The notes below the pieces were generated by a model. The model did not search any database and had not been told where the DNA came from. It saw nothing but the letters and a program-made list of their open reading frames with translations. 64,000 nt of DNA. Source: Ardenticatenales bacterium. Lineage in GTDB: Bacteria; Chloroflexota; Anaerolineae; Promineifilales; Promineifilaceae. A program made the translations under genes and the position numbers. Below, piece after piece: positions 51,484 through 60,180 of the stretch (positions are counted from its first letter, which is position 1; every line of letters begins with the position of its first letter). The DNA lies in contig JACKBM010000008.1 of the NCBI GenBank assembly GCA_020634575.1, positions 83,211-147,210 of the forward strand, written 5' to 3'.

Positions 51484-52510
51484 TACGAACCTCAACTTCA
51501 TCCCGAATCCCGGTCGGGTGACAGGCAATACAATCCTCAAACTCGACGATATCGATCGCGAGATGATACGTTCTCATCTCTTCTTCCTGATGGGCGTGGC
51601 AGCCATAACAGGTGACTTCGGTATACGCCGCTTCATGGCAGACCAGGCAATCCTGTTCACCTTCATCCCCATGATCCAGCGGAAACGTGTGTTGCTGCAG
51701 GCGGGCCGGCTGCCAGGCATCTTCCTGGTGACAGCGAGCGCAATCAAGACCAAATTGACCGGCATGTAGCGCCGGCTCCTCATGACAACCAGAACATTCG
51801 GTGGCGATGTCGCCGTAATGTTGATCCACGTGACAGGCCAGGCAATCCAGGGTTGTATGTTGGCCGGCCAGGACAAACTGGGTGTCATGATCAAAGTCGC
51901 TCATCGCATCCACCCCGTCGTGGCAGGCCAGGCAGTCCGGGCCAAAGAGGCGGTCATGTTCCGCCATGAAGGCGCCGTCAGCCTGTTGATGGCAAGATGC
52001 GCAATCGACAGCGATCGCCGTGTAATCTCCTTCCAGATGGCAGCCGGCACAGGCCAGCGGACTGCCGTCATAATCCAGCCCATGTTTGGCCAGACTGAAG
52101 GAGGTGAGGCGGGCATGATCAAAGAGCGCAAAATCAAAATGGGTGATTTCCGCTTCCGCCCCTTCATGTTCGGTGTGGCAGCTCTGGCAATGGACCACAT
52201 CGGAAAATTTGCCGTGTAGCCCTGTACTTGCCAGTCGCTGGTCGCTAACATCTTCATGACATGTCTCGCAGCGTGTCGCCTCGATTCCCAACCAGGCCTG
52301 GTGGCATTTGTTGCACTGCTGCTCAAACGCCAGGTGTGAGGTAAAGCCTCCCAGGCTGGTGCCGGGCTTCTCAGCCCCGGATAGATGTCCCGGGCTAAAT
52401 GGGCCGCCCCCTCTCAAGTAAAGGTAGCCACCCAAAATCAGCACCAACAGCAATGCACTGCTACAACCAAGCCGGGAGAACAAAGGATGCGCCCGATTGG
52501 ACTGCACCAT
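51476..52510 (-). CDS. Membrane-anchored 12-heme c-type cytochrome
   Basis: 344 residues; GAGG lies five bases before ATG 52510. One N-terminal anchor (about 15-33) is followed by twelve CxxCH motifs (from CNKCH and CETCH through CYGCH and CIACH) spread over about residues 65-335, with many extra His residues (HTEHEG, FDHDTQF, FPLDHGD) suited to bis-His ligation. The fold resembles cytochrome c3/NrfB-type or c7-type modules. It is the first gene of the operon and probably the donor or acceptor for the giant cytochrome. Confidence 0.9.
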   Translation of the reverse strand: MVQSNRAHPLFSRLGCSSALLLVLILGGYLYLRGGGPFSPGHLSGAEKPGTSLGGFTSHLAFEQQCNKCHQAWLGIEATRCETCHEDVSDQRLASTGLHGKFSDVVHCQSCHTEHEGAEAEITHFDFALFDHARLTSFSLAKHGLDYDGSPLACAGCHLEGDYTAIAVDCASCHQQADGAFMAEHDRLFGPDCLACHDGVDAMSDFDHDTQFVLAGQHTTLDCLACHVDQHYGDIATECSGCHEEPALHAGQFGLDCARCHQEDAWQPARLQQHTFPLDHGDEGEQDCLVCHEAAYTEVTCYGCHAHQEEEMRTYHLAIDIVEFEDCIACHPTGIRDEVEVRNE

Positions 52511-52921
52511 AACCTCAGCCTACTGTTGCTCGCTATTCAACTAAAACAGATTTTTTGCGGATATTTAACTGGGTCCCTATGGCCGGCATTATAGAGAGCC
52601 TATTTTTTGACAGCTGTTGCTTAATTAACATCGACAATTCCTTCACGCTTTCTTTACATGGCCCGTTTTTGCCTTGGCTGATGATAGCTTGATGGCTGGG
52701 CCAAACAGTTATAAAGAGAGCGGCAGGCGGCCTAAAAATACAATTTCCCCCGATTCGCCGGATTTGTTTGTATTTTTTCCGTGCCTTCACACTCTTTACA
52801 GTAGATTTGGATATACTGGGCTCCCTATCAGTTAACCAAATCGTGTCAAAAAGGTATTTTTCAGGAGTATGCGTAGCGGCAGAATGAAGCAGCATCAACT
52901 TTTTAAAGGTGATGCGGCCCA
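52511..52921. promoter_or_regulatory. Divergent control region between cytochrome operon and ECF sigma gene
   Basis: This 411-bp AT-richer gap separates the divergent starts. A -10-like TATACT at 52812-52817 with a weak -35 (cacact, 18-bp spacer) could serve the sigma gene. AAAGGTGAT precedes the sigma ATG. No clear hairpin or operator was found. The location suggests both operons may be controlled from here, possibly by the ECF factor itself. Confidence 0.4.
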
Positions 52922-53488
52922 ATGAAGCAATATCGGGATCAATCTGATTCCACCCTGGTCAAATTCTGTATTGAAGGCGAGCAGCCAGCCTGGGAAGCGC
53001 TGGTAAACCGCTATCAGAATCTGGTCTACACGATCCCCCGCCGCCTGGGTCTCAACGCGACTGACGTTGAAGACGTATTTCAGGCTGTCTGGATGCAGTT
53101 GTACGCCAATTTGAGCAGTATCCGCGATCCCGAAAGGCTGGGGGGCTGGCTGGTCATCACAGCGCGCCGGGAGAGTTGGCGGGTCTCACGCCGGCGTCTA
53201 CCCACGGCCGAAGAGGAAGAGATGGCTGATATGGGCCAATGGTCAACCAGTGAAGCATCAACGGAACAGGTTGTGGCCCAATATGAGCAGCATCTACGGC
53301 TGCACACCGTGCTGGAAAAGCTCAACGAACGTTGCCGAAAACTGCTTCACCTGCTCTTCTACGATCCCGAAAAGCCTTCTTACGAAACAATCGCGGCGGC
53401 GCTTTCCATCCCGGTAGGCGCCATTGGCCCCAACCGGGCCCGTTGCCTGGGCAAACTGCGCCAGGAATTGGATGATAGTAAACGTTGA
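52922..53488 (+). CDS. ECF-type RNA polymerase sigma factor
   Basis: 188 residues. Region 2 is visible in WEALVNRYQNLVYTIPRRLG, DVEDVFQAVWMQLYANL and GGWLVITARRESW. Region 4 is in LEKLNERCRKLLHLLFYD followed by the helix-turn-helix YETIAAALSIPVGAIGPNRARCLGKL. The stop overlaps the TTG start of the anti-sigma-like gene, so the two are translationally coupled. The cytochrome operon lies divergently upstream and is a candidate target. Confidence 0.92.
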   Translation: MKQYRDQSDSTLVKFCIEGEQPAWEALVNRYQNLVYTIPRRLGLNATDVEDVFQAVWMQLYANLSSIRDPERLGGWLVITARRESWRVSRRRLPTAEEEEMADMGQWSTSEASTEQVVAQYEQHLRLHTVLEKLNERCRKLLHLLFYDPEKPSYETIAAALSIPVGAIGPNRARCLGKLRQELDDSKR

Positions 53489-54849
53489 GCCAGCATTGGG
53501 ATGAACAGGCCCTGACTGATTACAGTCTGGGTGAATTGGATAAGGCACAGGCAGAGCAGCTGGAGCTGCATCTGGCGAGCTGCTCGCAATGTCTGGCAGA
53601 ATTTAATGCCATTCAGGATGCCATTGCCCTGCTGCAAGCGGACCAATGGGATGTGGCGCCGGCGGCGCTGACACAACAAGCCATCGGTCTGTTCCAGGCG
53701 CCGGCCAAACCGGCCGGTCTCATCCCTCTCCTCGCTGGCTGGTTCAATTGGCCACGCTTCCGGCAACAGCCGTGGGCAGCCCCTGCTCTGGTCGGTGCTC
53801 TGGCGTCTGTGGCACTACTCGTCTTCTTTGGCTGGCGCTTGTTGCGGGAACCGGCCGGTGCGCCCGGGCTGATTCAGGTCGAAGTCCTGCAAGGCATCGT
53901 CGAACTGAGCGAGGCCGGCGGCAGCTGGCAACCCGTCTCAGGCACCATCGAACTTAAAGATAACCAGCGCATTCGTACCCGAGACGGGGCCGAAGCGCTC
54001 ATCTCGTTGCAGGATCTGGCCGACATCACCCTCTACAGCGACAGCGAACTGGGCCTCCTGGACAGCAACGATGACACCGGCTCGCCGTTGCTGGAGCAGA
54101 ACCGCGGCCGCTCCCTGCATCAGGTTCGCGCTCGTCAGGCAACACCCGCTTACCATCTGCAAATACCCACCTACCTGCTGGAAGGCAATACCGGTACCTT
54201 CCTGGTGGAAATCGGCGCTACGGATCGGCGGCTGACAGCGGTCATTGGCGATCTGCAAATCAGCGCCGGTGAGGCCAAGCAGCAGATCCAGTCCGGTCAG
54301 GCCTTCCTGTATGCTGACAACCTGACGGGGCAATTTGTGCCGGCCGATCCGGCCCTGCTGGAGCGTTTCGGCGGCCCGGTTCTGACCTCAACAGTGCCAG
54401 CGACGCCAGCCGGCACCGATACAGTGACCCCAGTGCCGCCTTCAGCCACCGCCACCGAGCGGTCGTCGGCTACGGCCACAAGGACGCCGCGTCCATCACC
54501 TACGTTGCAACCGACATCTACCGCAACGCCGACCGTTCTGCCAACAGCGACGTCTACCCCCATGCCGCCGCCACCACCGCCATCGGCAACGCCCGCCCCT
54601 ACCGGCGACCCCGAACCCACGGAAGAGCCTGAAGGCACCGAAGAACCGGAGGGCACGGAGGAGCCAGAGGGTACAGAAGAACCAGAGGGTACCGAGGAGC
54701 CCGAAGGCACAGAATCCCCGGAACCCACCGAAGAACCGGAGGGTACTGAGGAGCCGGAAGGCACAGAATCCCCGGAACCTACCCATCGCAGTAGCGCTTT
54801 GCCGGCCCACATGAGCGGCGCCCCCCAGCGCAGCAAGCAGCTTTCCTGA
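53485..54849 (+). CDS. Anti-sigma/FecR-like membrane protein with Pro/Thr and EPEGTE repeats
   Basis: 454 residues from TTG 53485, overlapping the sigma stop (TTGA). The N-terminal zinc anti-sigma module shows LTDYSLGELD and HLASCSQC (His, Cys, Cys). A membrane segment spans about 93-115. A FecR-like extracytoplasmic domain (about 125-275) has VEVLQGIVEL, NQRIRTRDGAEALI and ISAGEAKQQIQSGQ. A Thr/Pro linker (about 305-370) and about ten acidic EPEGTE/EPTEEPEG units (about 378-436) follow. It likely holds the ECF factor at the membrane and responds to an outside or envelope cue. Confidence 0.88.
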   Translation: MSQHWDEQALTDYSLGELDKAQAEQLELHLASCSQCLAEFNAIQDAIALLQADQWDVAPAALTQQAIGLFQAPAKPAGLIPLLAGWFNWPRFRQQPWAAPALVGALASVALLVFFGWRLLREPAGAPGLIQVEVLQGIVELSEAGGSWQPVSGTIELKDNQRIRTRDGAEALISLQDLADITLYSDSELGLLDSNDDTGSPLLEQNRGRSLHQVRARQATPAYHLQIPTYLLEGNTGTFLVEIGATDRRLTAVIGDLQISAGEAKQQIQSGQAFLYADNLTGQFVPADPALLERFGGPVLTSTVPATPAGTDTVTPVPPSATATERSSATATRTPRPSPTLQPTSTATPTVLPTATSTPMPPPPPPSATPAPTGDPEPTEEPEGTEEPEGTEEPEGTEEPEGTEEPEGTESPEPTEEPEGTEEPEGTESPEPTHRSSALPAHMSGAPQRSKQLS

Positions 54850-54872
54850 ATTAATCAATCAGCCAGACTTTT

Positions 54873-55010
54873 GCCAAAGTCGGCTGCAGCAAAGCCCAGC
54901 AATGAATAGTAGGGCTTAGTTAGACCGAGTGCCTGAGGGCACTTTTTCTAACTAAGCCTTGGATTTTAATCCTTGGCTCTGGCTGGCCTACTTCGGCAAA
55001 AGCTCGATCA
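54873..55010 (+). terminator. Large nested inverted repeat with terminator core
   Basis: An inner hairpin agtgcc-tgag-ggcact followed by TTTTT (54928-54947) is a good rho-independent terminator for the sigma/anti-sigma pair. It is nested in agggcttagttaga/tctaactaagcct (54911-54959), which in turn lies in longer imperfect arms (cttttgccaaagtcggct near 54876 and its mirror near 55005). Confidence 0.7.
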
Positions 55011-55052
55011 AGCAGCCATAGCCCCTGCTGGCAAAGCCTGCTAAGCTTCTCC

Positions 55053-56027
55053 ATGGCCAAAACTATTCTGCCGGCAAACCCGGACTACGCCACTTACTGG
55101 CAACAATGGCATCAAAACCCGGCTGCGCCCTGGCAGCCCGCCATTCAGGCGATTGCCACGCGTCATGATCTGCCTGCAGATGGCTGGGAACGATCACCGC
55201 GCGGGCGCAATGTCGTTTTCCTCCTGCCAGGCCAGGCCGTCCTCAAGATCACGCCGCCCATCTGGGCCATGGATAATGTTCGCGAGCGCACGGCTCTGGG
55301 AGTTCTGGCTGAACAGCTGCCGACGGCCACGCCCCGGATTTTGGCTGGAGGCGAGCTAGACGGCTGGCCCTATCTCCTCACCAGCTTCATTCCCGGAGAC
55401 ATGTTGAGCCGGCTCTGGCCCCAGTTAGGCAGAGAGGACCAACTACGGCTGGCGAGCCAGCATGGCGCCATGGTGAGAGCGTTACACGAGGTCCCCGCCC
55501 GGCCGGCGGCGCTGCGCTTCGACTGGCCCGGACGCCTGGCCGAGCAGCAGGCTGAGGCCGCTGAAGAGATGCGTAACGCCGGCGTCGCGCCGGCGCTCAT
55601 CGCTGATCTAGCCCGCTTCCTGGACAAGACGGCGCCGTTGCACCGGCCGGATGAACCCGACGTCCTCCTGCAAGGCGACCTCTCCCACGTCAACCTCCTG
55701 GCCATGCAAGTTCATGGGCAGTATCAGATTACCGGTCAGGTGGATTTTGGCGACACGACGTTGGGCCAGGCGGCCCACGAGTTTATCTCACCCCTGGTGC
55801 ATGATTATCAGGGTGATCGGGATGCATTGCAGGCGTTTTTTCAGGGCTATGGCTTGCCGCCAGAAAAATGGAGCCAGGCCTGGCAAAACCATTTGATGGC
55901 CCGCATCGCCATCTACTATGCCGCCTACCTGCCCCATTACCTGGCAGCCGTCCCCCAGTTAACGCCCCGCCAACACTGGGAAGAGCTGGCAATGGAATTC
56001 TGCCAGCTAAGCGAGCCGGGCGAGTAG
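55053..56027 (+). CDS. Aminoglycoside-phosphotransferase-fold kinase
   Basis: 324 residues of the APH/choline kinase fold: VVFLLPGQAVLKI (nucleotide Lys), PYLLTSFIPGDMLSRLWP, LLQGDLSHVNLL (catalytic loop) and QVDFGDTTLG (metal-binding Asp-Phe-Gly). The usual HGD catalytic motif reads QGD, but the catalytic Asp and metal Asn are kept. The substrate is unknown; such chromosomal proteins usually phosphorylate small metabolites and are not necessarily resistance enzymes. Confidence 0.85.
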   Translation: MAKTILPANPDYATYWQQWHQNPAAPWQPAIQAIATRHDLPADGWERSPRGRNVVFLLPGQAVLKITPPIWAMDNVRERTALGVLAEQLPTATPRILAGGELDGWPYLLTSFIPGDMLSRLWPQLGREDQLRLASQHGAMVRALHEVPARPAALRFDWPGRLAEQQAEAAEEMRNAGVAPALIADLARFLDKTAPLHRPDEPDVLLQGDLSHVNLLAMQVHGQYQITGQVDFGDTTLGQAAHEFISPLVHDYQGDRDALQAFFQGYGLPPEKWSQAWQNHLMARIAIYYAAYLPHYLAAVPQLTPRQHWEELAMEFCQLSEPGE

Positions 56028-56030
56028 AGC

Positions 56031-56447
56031 TTACCCCGCGCGCTGCAGCACCGCCAACAACGCTTGCCCGTACACGGCCTCGGCCGTCTCGGCACTAAAA
56101 TGCTCGCGGTAGCCTTCTTCGCTGAGCACGAGTTCATAGCCACCGCCGTTGTAGGTCATCGTCATTTCATCCGGTTGGCTACGCGCAATGAGCTGCTGGC
56201 GCAGCTGCGCTTCGGTTGGTAACCAGACCACTTCCATAGTCAGTACGTAGTCCAGCGCCCATTCCATCGCCCCGGAAAAGGTCAGGGCGGGCCAGCCTCG
56301 TAATACTTCCTGGTTGATGGTCATATCACTAAGAACAAAGACGCGGTGTTCCAGATCGGGAAATGGGACAGAGAAAAAATCATGCAGGGCCGGCTGCCAT
56401 TCCAGGCCAGCCTCCTTCAACTGCGTCGCTAATTCCAGGGCAATCAT
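56031..56447 (-). CDS. Conserved hypothetical protein
   Basis: 138 residues; AGGAGAT lies six bases before the ATG. Alpha/beta soluble protein with DLEHRVFVLSDMTI, WALDYVLTMEVVWLPTEAQL and NGGGYELVLSEEGYREHF. No signal peptide or membrane segment. I do not recognise the family. It is third in a minus-strand operon after tex and the HExxH protein. Confidence 0.72.
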   Translation of the reverse strand: MIALELATQLKEAGLEWQPALHDFFSVPFPDLEHRVFVLSDMTINQEVLRGWPALTFSGAMEWALDYVLTMEVVWLPTEAQLRQQLIARSQPDEMTMTYNGGGYELVLSEEGYREHFSAETAEAVYGQALLAVLQRAG

Positions 56448-56458
56448 GGATGCATCTC

Positions 56459-56836
56459 CTAATATGCCCCCAGCTCACGCAAGCGATCATCGCTAATCCC
56501 AAAATGATGAGCGATTTCATGCCAGACCGTGTGGCGAATCAGCTCTCGAATCGCTACGGGCGAACCATCAGTGTGGGCCTCAATTGGCCCTTGAAAGATG
56601 AATATTATATCGGGGGGGACAAGGTTGTAACCAGATGTGCGCTGCGTCAGCGGGATGCCCCGATACAGCCCGAGTAAGTCGTGGTTTTCCGGCACACCGG
56701 CCGCGCGCTTCTCTGCCGGCGTCGGCCAGGGCCGCACCTGGAAGTCCAGGTTGTCGATATGCTGGCGCAAAAAGGCCGGCAAATCAGCAATGGCCTCGGC
56801 AACCCAATCTTCCGCCTGGACCAGCGATACGATCAT
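56459..56836 (-). CDS. Small zincin-type metallopeptidase family protein (MPN domain, DUF1025-like)
   Basis: 125 residues. The C-terminal HEIAHHFGISDDRL is the HExxHH zinc motif of the minimal-protease family found in many bacteria (relatives are about 110-130 residues). IEDLPAFLRQHIDN-like and LLGLYRGIPLT blocks are also as expected. No signal peptide. Whether it cleaves peptides is unproved for the family. Its start overlaps the tex stop by four bases. Confidence 0.88.
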   Translation of the reverse strand: MIVSLVQAEDWVAEAIADLPAFLRQHIDNLDFQVRPWPTPAEKRAAGVPENHDLLGLYRGIPLTQRTSGYNLVPPDIIFIFQGPIEAHTDGSPVAIRELIRHTVWHEIAHHFGISDDRLRELGAY

Positions 56837-58986
56837 CGGTCGCCAACCCAGCCCAGGCTAATCCGCCCCCGTTCACTGTCCACGCTCAAAATCTCCACGG
56901 ACAACACATCGCCCACCGTCGGGTCAGCGTAGCGCGGTATCTGGCTGCGATGTAGCAGACCGTCCTGCTTGACGCCGATGTCGACAAACGCACCAAAATC
57001 AACCCGATTGCGTACGGTACCGGCCAGGATCATCCCCGGCCGCAAATCGGCCATCTGCAGGACATCAGAACGCAGGATCGGCGGCGGCGCGTCGGCGCGC
57101 GGATCGCGGCCCGGTCGGACCAGCTGCTCCAGAATATCCTGTAATGTCGGTTCGCCGGCATCCAGCTGGCGGGCCAGTTCTGGCAGCGGCGTCCGGCTTT
57201 GCAAGCGGGCCAGCGCCTGCTCGCGCTCGGTTACCGGCCGGTCCATCCCCGTCCGCGCCCGGGCCAACACCGCCTCGGCCACCGCATAGCTTTCCGGATG
57301 GATGGCGCTGCTATCAAAAGGCGACTCACCCTCGCGGATACGCAAAAAGCCGGCCGCCTGCTCAAACGCCTTCGGCCCCAGGCCGCTCACCTCGTACAAG
57401 GCGCCCCGCGTGGCAAAACGCCCCGCGCTGTCCCGGTGCGCCACGATATTCTCCGCCAGCTTCGGTCCGATGCCGGCCACATAGGTCAGCAGCGCCGCCG
57501 AAGCGGTGTTGACATCCACACCCACCTGGTTCACCACCGATTCCACCACGCCGCCGAGCGCCTCACCCAACGCTTTCTGGTTCAAATCATGCTGATACAA
57601 GCCAACGCCAATCGACTGCGGGTCAATTTTGACCAGCTCCGCCAGTGGGTCCTGGGCCCGCCGCGCGATCGAGACAGCGCCGCGCAGGGTCACATCCAAC
57701 TCCGGCAGCTCGGCCCGGGCCAGCTCGCTGGCGCTGTATACGCTGGCGCCGGCCTCATTGACGATCAGATATTGTGGCTTCTCGCCAGGGGCCGACCAGT
57801 TCTGCAATAGCTTCGCCACCAACTGCTCCGTCTCCCGCGAGGCGGTGCCATTGCCAATTACAATCAGGCTGACGTTGTGTTGGCGGCAGAGCCGGGTAAG
57901 CGTTGCCAGCGACTTCTCTTCCTGCCGCTGGGGCTGGTGCGGGTAGATGGTGTCGGTGGCCAGCAGCTTGCCGGTCGGGTCCACGACAGCCAGCTTGCAG
58001 CCGGTGCGATAGGCAGGGTCAACGCCCAGCACAGTGCGGCCGGCCAGAGGCGGCTGGCCCAGCAAACCACGCAGATTATCGGCAAAGACCTGGATAGCGT
58101 GAACCTCAGCCTGCTCCGTTAGTTCGCGGCGGACGTCGCGCTCGATGGCCGGTAGGAGCAGCCGCGCGGCCGCATCCTCGGCCGCCAGGCGGAGCTGTTC
58201 TTCCCAGGGCGAGCGGCGATCCGGCCGGAAAACCGAGCGTATCGCCAGCAACCAATCCCGCTCCCCCACCTCGACCTTAACGCGCAGAACACCGCCGGTC
58301 TCGCCCCGATTCAGGGCCAGGGTTTGATGGGGCCGCACCCGGTTCACGTTCTGGCTGAATTCGTAATAAAGAGCAAACTGCTCTTTGGGATCTTCAGCGC
58401 TTTTAATTTTGCTGGCGCTGAGCGTGCCGTAGCGCAACGCTTTGTCCCGCGTCTGCCGCCGCACTTCAGGCTGATCGGCGATCCGTTCGGCGACGATGTC
58501 GCGGGCGCCGGCCAGAGCCGCTTCTACATCCGGCACCTCGGCAGTCAGGAAGCGGCGTGCCGCCTGTTCGGGCAGTTCCCGGCCTCGGTCTTGTGACAGA
58601 ATCAGCTCGGCCAGCGGCGTCAGCCCCAATGCGGCTGCCTTGCCGGCCCGAGTCTGGCGTTTTTTCTTGTAGGGTTGGTAGAGATCTTCCAGGGTTGTCT
58701 TGTCGCTGGCAGCCAGCAGCGCCTGGCGCAGCTCAGGCGTGAGCTGCCCCTGCGCTTCGATGGTGGTGAGGATCGTCTGGCGCCGTTCTGCCAGAGTCCG
58801 CTGGCGGCCCAGCTCGGCCTGGATGTCGCGCAGTTGCTGCTCGTCTAACCGGCCGGTTTTCTCCTGCCGGTAACGGGCAATAAACGGGATCGTGTTGCCT
58901 TCATCCAGCAGCTCAATCGCTGCCGTCACCTGGCGAGCCGGCAAAGACAATACCCCGGCCACCACGCCTGCCATTTCCATGTTCAT
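56833..58986 (-). CDS. tex: Tex-family RNA-binding transcription accessory protein
   Basis: 717 residues, close to the usual Tex length. It has an N-terminal helical Tex domain with TIPFIARYRQEKTG, a YqgF-like RNase H fold (VLGVDPAYRTGCKLAVVD), a helix-hairpin-helix segment (VNTASAALLTYVAGIGPKLA) and a C-terminal S1 domain (LAGTVRNRVDFGAFVDIG). Tex binds RNA and affects transcription and ribosome-linked processes. It is first in an operon with the HExxH protein and the hypothetical gene. Confidence 0.95.
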   Translation of the reverse strand: MNMEMAGVVAGVLSLPARQVTAAIELLDEGNTIPFIARYRQEKTGRLDEQQLRDIQAELGRQRTLAERRQTILTTIEAQGQLTPELRQALLAASDKTTLEDLYQPYKKKRQTRAGKAAALGLTPLAELILSQDRGRELPEQAARRFLTAEVPDVEAALAGARDIVAERIADQPEVRRQTRDKALRYGTLSASKIKSAEDPKEQFALYYEFSQNVNRVRPHQTLALNRGETGGVLRVKVEVGERDWLLAIRSVFRPDRRSPWEEQLRLAAEDAAARLLLPAIERDVRRELTEQAEVHAIQVFADNLRGLLGQPPLAGRTVLGVDPAYRTGCKLAVVDPTGKLLATDTIYPHQPQRQEEKSLATLTRLCRQHNVSLIVIGNGTASRETEQLVAKLLQNWSAPGEKPQYLIVNEAGASVYSASELARAELPELDVTLRGAVSIARRAQDPLAELVKIDPQSIGVGLYQHDLNQKALGEALGGVVESVVNQVGVDVNTASAALLTYVAGIGPKLAENIVAHRDSAGRFATRGALYEVSGLGPKAFEQAAGFLRIREGESPFDSSAIHPESYAVAEAVLARARTGMDRPVTEREQALARLQSRTPLPELARQLDAGEPTLQDILEQLVRPGRDPRADAPPPILRSDVLQMADLRPGMILAGTVRNRVDFGAFVDIGVKQDGLLHRSQIPRYADPTVGDVLSVEILSVDSERGRISLGWVGDR

Positions 58987-58995
58987 TCAGTCGAC

Positions 58996-60153
58996 TCACT
59001 CACAACTAGAATAGTTTACCGTTAGCCGGGCCAGGACCTCTTCATCGATCACCACACCTAATCCTGGCCCGTCCGGCACCGCGACGAAGCCATCTTTCTG
59101 AGTGAATGGCTGCGGGCTCAGTGCCTCGCGAATGGGGCTCGGCGTCCGGTCAAACTCCATCACCGGCTCTTGCATAAACGGCTGAGGCTGGCGCGCCGGT
59201 GGGCACGGCGGGATTGTCGCCGCCAGCTGCAGCGTTGCCGCAATCATGATTGGCGAGGCCCACACATGCGGATAAACAAGTACGCCAAACGCACTGGCCA
59301 TATCGGCGATGCGGCGCATTTCCGTCAGGCCGCCGGTCACCATGATATCCGGTTGCGCGATATCAAGCGCTCCTGCAGCCAGGAAATCTTTGAAGGCAAA
59401 GCGGGTATGCAGACATTCACCACCTGCAATCGGCAGCGGCAAGGCAGCTTTGACTTGCTGGTAGGCAGGCAGATCTGTCGCGTTGACCGGCTCTTCAAAC
59501 CAGGCGATATCCAGATCCGCCAGCGCCCGGCCCACCCTGATCGCCGTGCTGGCGTTGTAGGCCTGGTTGGCGTCTACCGCCAGGTAAACATCCGATCCGA
59601 TGGCCTCGCGCAGGGCCGTCACCCGGCGCACATCCTCGCGCCAGGGCAGACCGCCGACCTTGGTCTTCATCCCCAGGAACCCTTCGTCCACATAAGACCG
59701 GGCTTCGTCCAGCAAACGGGTGGGAAACTCGCCTTCGGTGTAGTAAAGGCCAGTCGCGTAAACAGCGACCCGGTCGCGAATCCGGCCCCCCAACAAATCA
59801 GCAACCGAAAGGTCAACTGCTTTGCCCGCGATATCCCACAAGGCGATGTCAATCGCACTGATCGCCAGGCTGCCGAAACCCGCCGCTAAATTGCTGTTGT
59901 AGAGGGCATTAAAAAGCTGCTGCCAGAGACCCAGCCGGTTCAGCGGGTCCTGGCCCAGCAACAATGGCGCAAACAATTGCTCGATGACGGCGGCCGCCGG
60001 GCCGCTGGCGCCTTCACCCCAGCCCACCAGGCCGCTATCAGTCGTGATGCGCACCAGACCCGTGATCCGGGTATCGGTCCAGCCTTGCGACCAGCCAAAC
60101 GAGGGCGAGATTTCATGTTGGAGTTGAAAAATCTCAATCTTGCTGATTTTCAT
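58996..60153 (-). CDS. Mandelate racemase/muconate lactonizing family enzyme
   Basis: 385 residues; AAAGGTG lies upstream of ATG 60153. Enolase-superfamily barrel with catalytic KTK (KxK), metal ligands Asp in VDANQAY, Glu in WFEEP and Glu in AGGECLH, and a likely catalytic His in YPHVW. KxK plus the late His fits the mandelate racemase subgroup, where sugar-acid dehydratases are common. A dehydratase of an unknown acid sugar is the best guess. Ten bases separate it from tex. Confidence 0.9.
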   Translation of the reverse strand: MKISKIEIFQLQHEISPSFGWSQGWTDTRITGLVRITTDSGLVGWGEGASGPAAAVIEQLFAPLLLGQDPLNRLGLWQQLFNALYNSNLAAGFGSLAISAIDIALWDIAGKAVDLSVADLLGGRIRDRVAVYATGLYYTEGEFPTRLLDEARSYVDEGFLGMKTKVGGLPWREDVRRVTALREAIGSDVYLAVDANQAYNASTAIRVGRALADLDIAWFEEPVNATDLPAYQQVKAALPLPIAGGECLHTRFAFKDFLAAGALDIAQPDIMVTGGLTEMRRIADMASAFGVLVYPHVWASPIMIAATLQLAATIPPCPPARQPQPFMQEPVMEFDRTPSPIREALSPQPFTQKDGFVAVPDGPGLGVVIDEEVLARLTVNYSSCE

Positions 60154-60180
60154 TCCAACACCTTTGCCCCGAGTTAGCTA

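Noticed and set aside
54297..54858. Gly/Ser-rich and Phe/Gly-rich open frames opposite the anti-sigma gene
   Set aside because: They are reverse readings of the EPEGTE and Thr/Pro repeats; the plus-strand frame has clear domains.
55053..56027. Antibiotic-resistance gene
   Set aside because: Only the general APH fold is seen; no mobile context or specific resistance-family signature.
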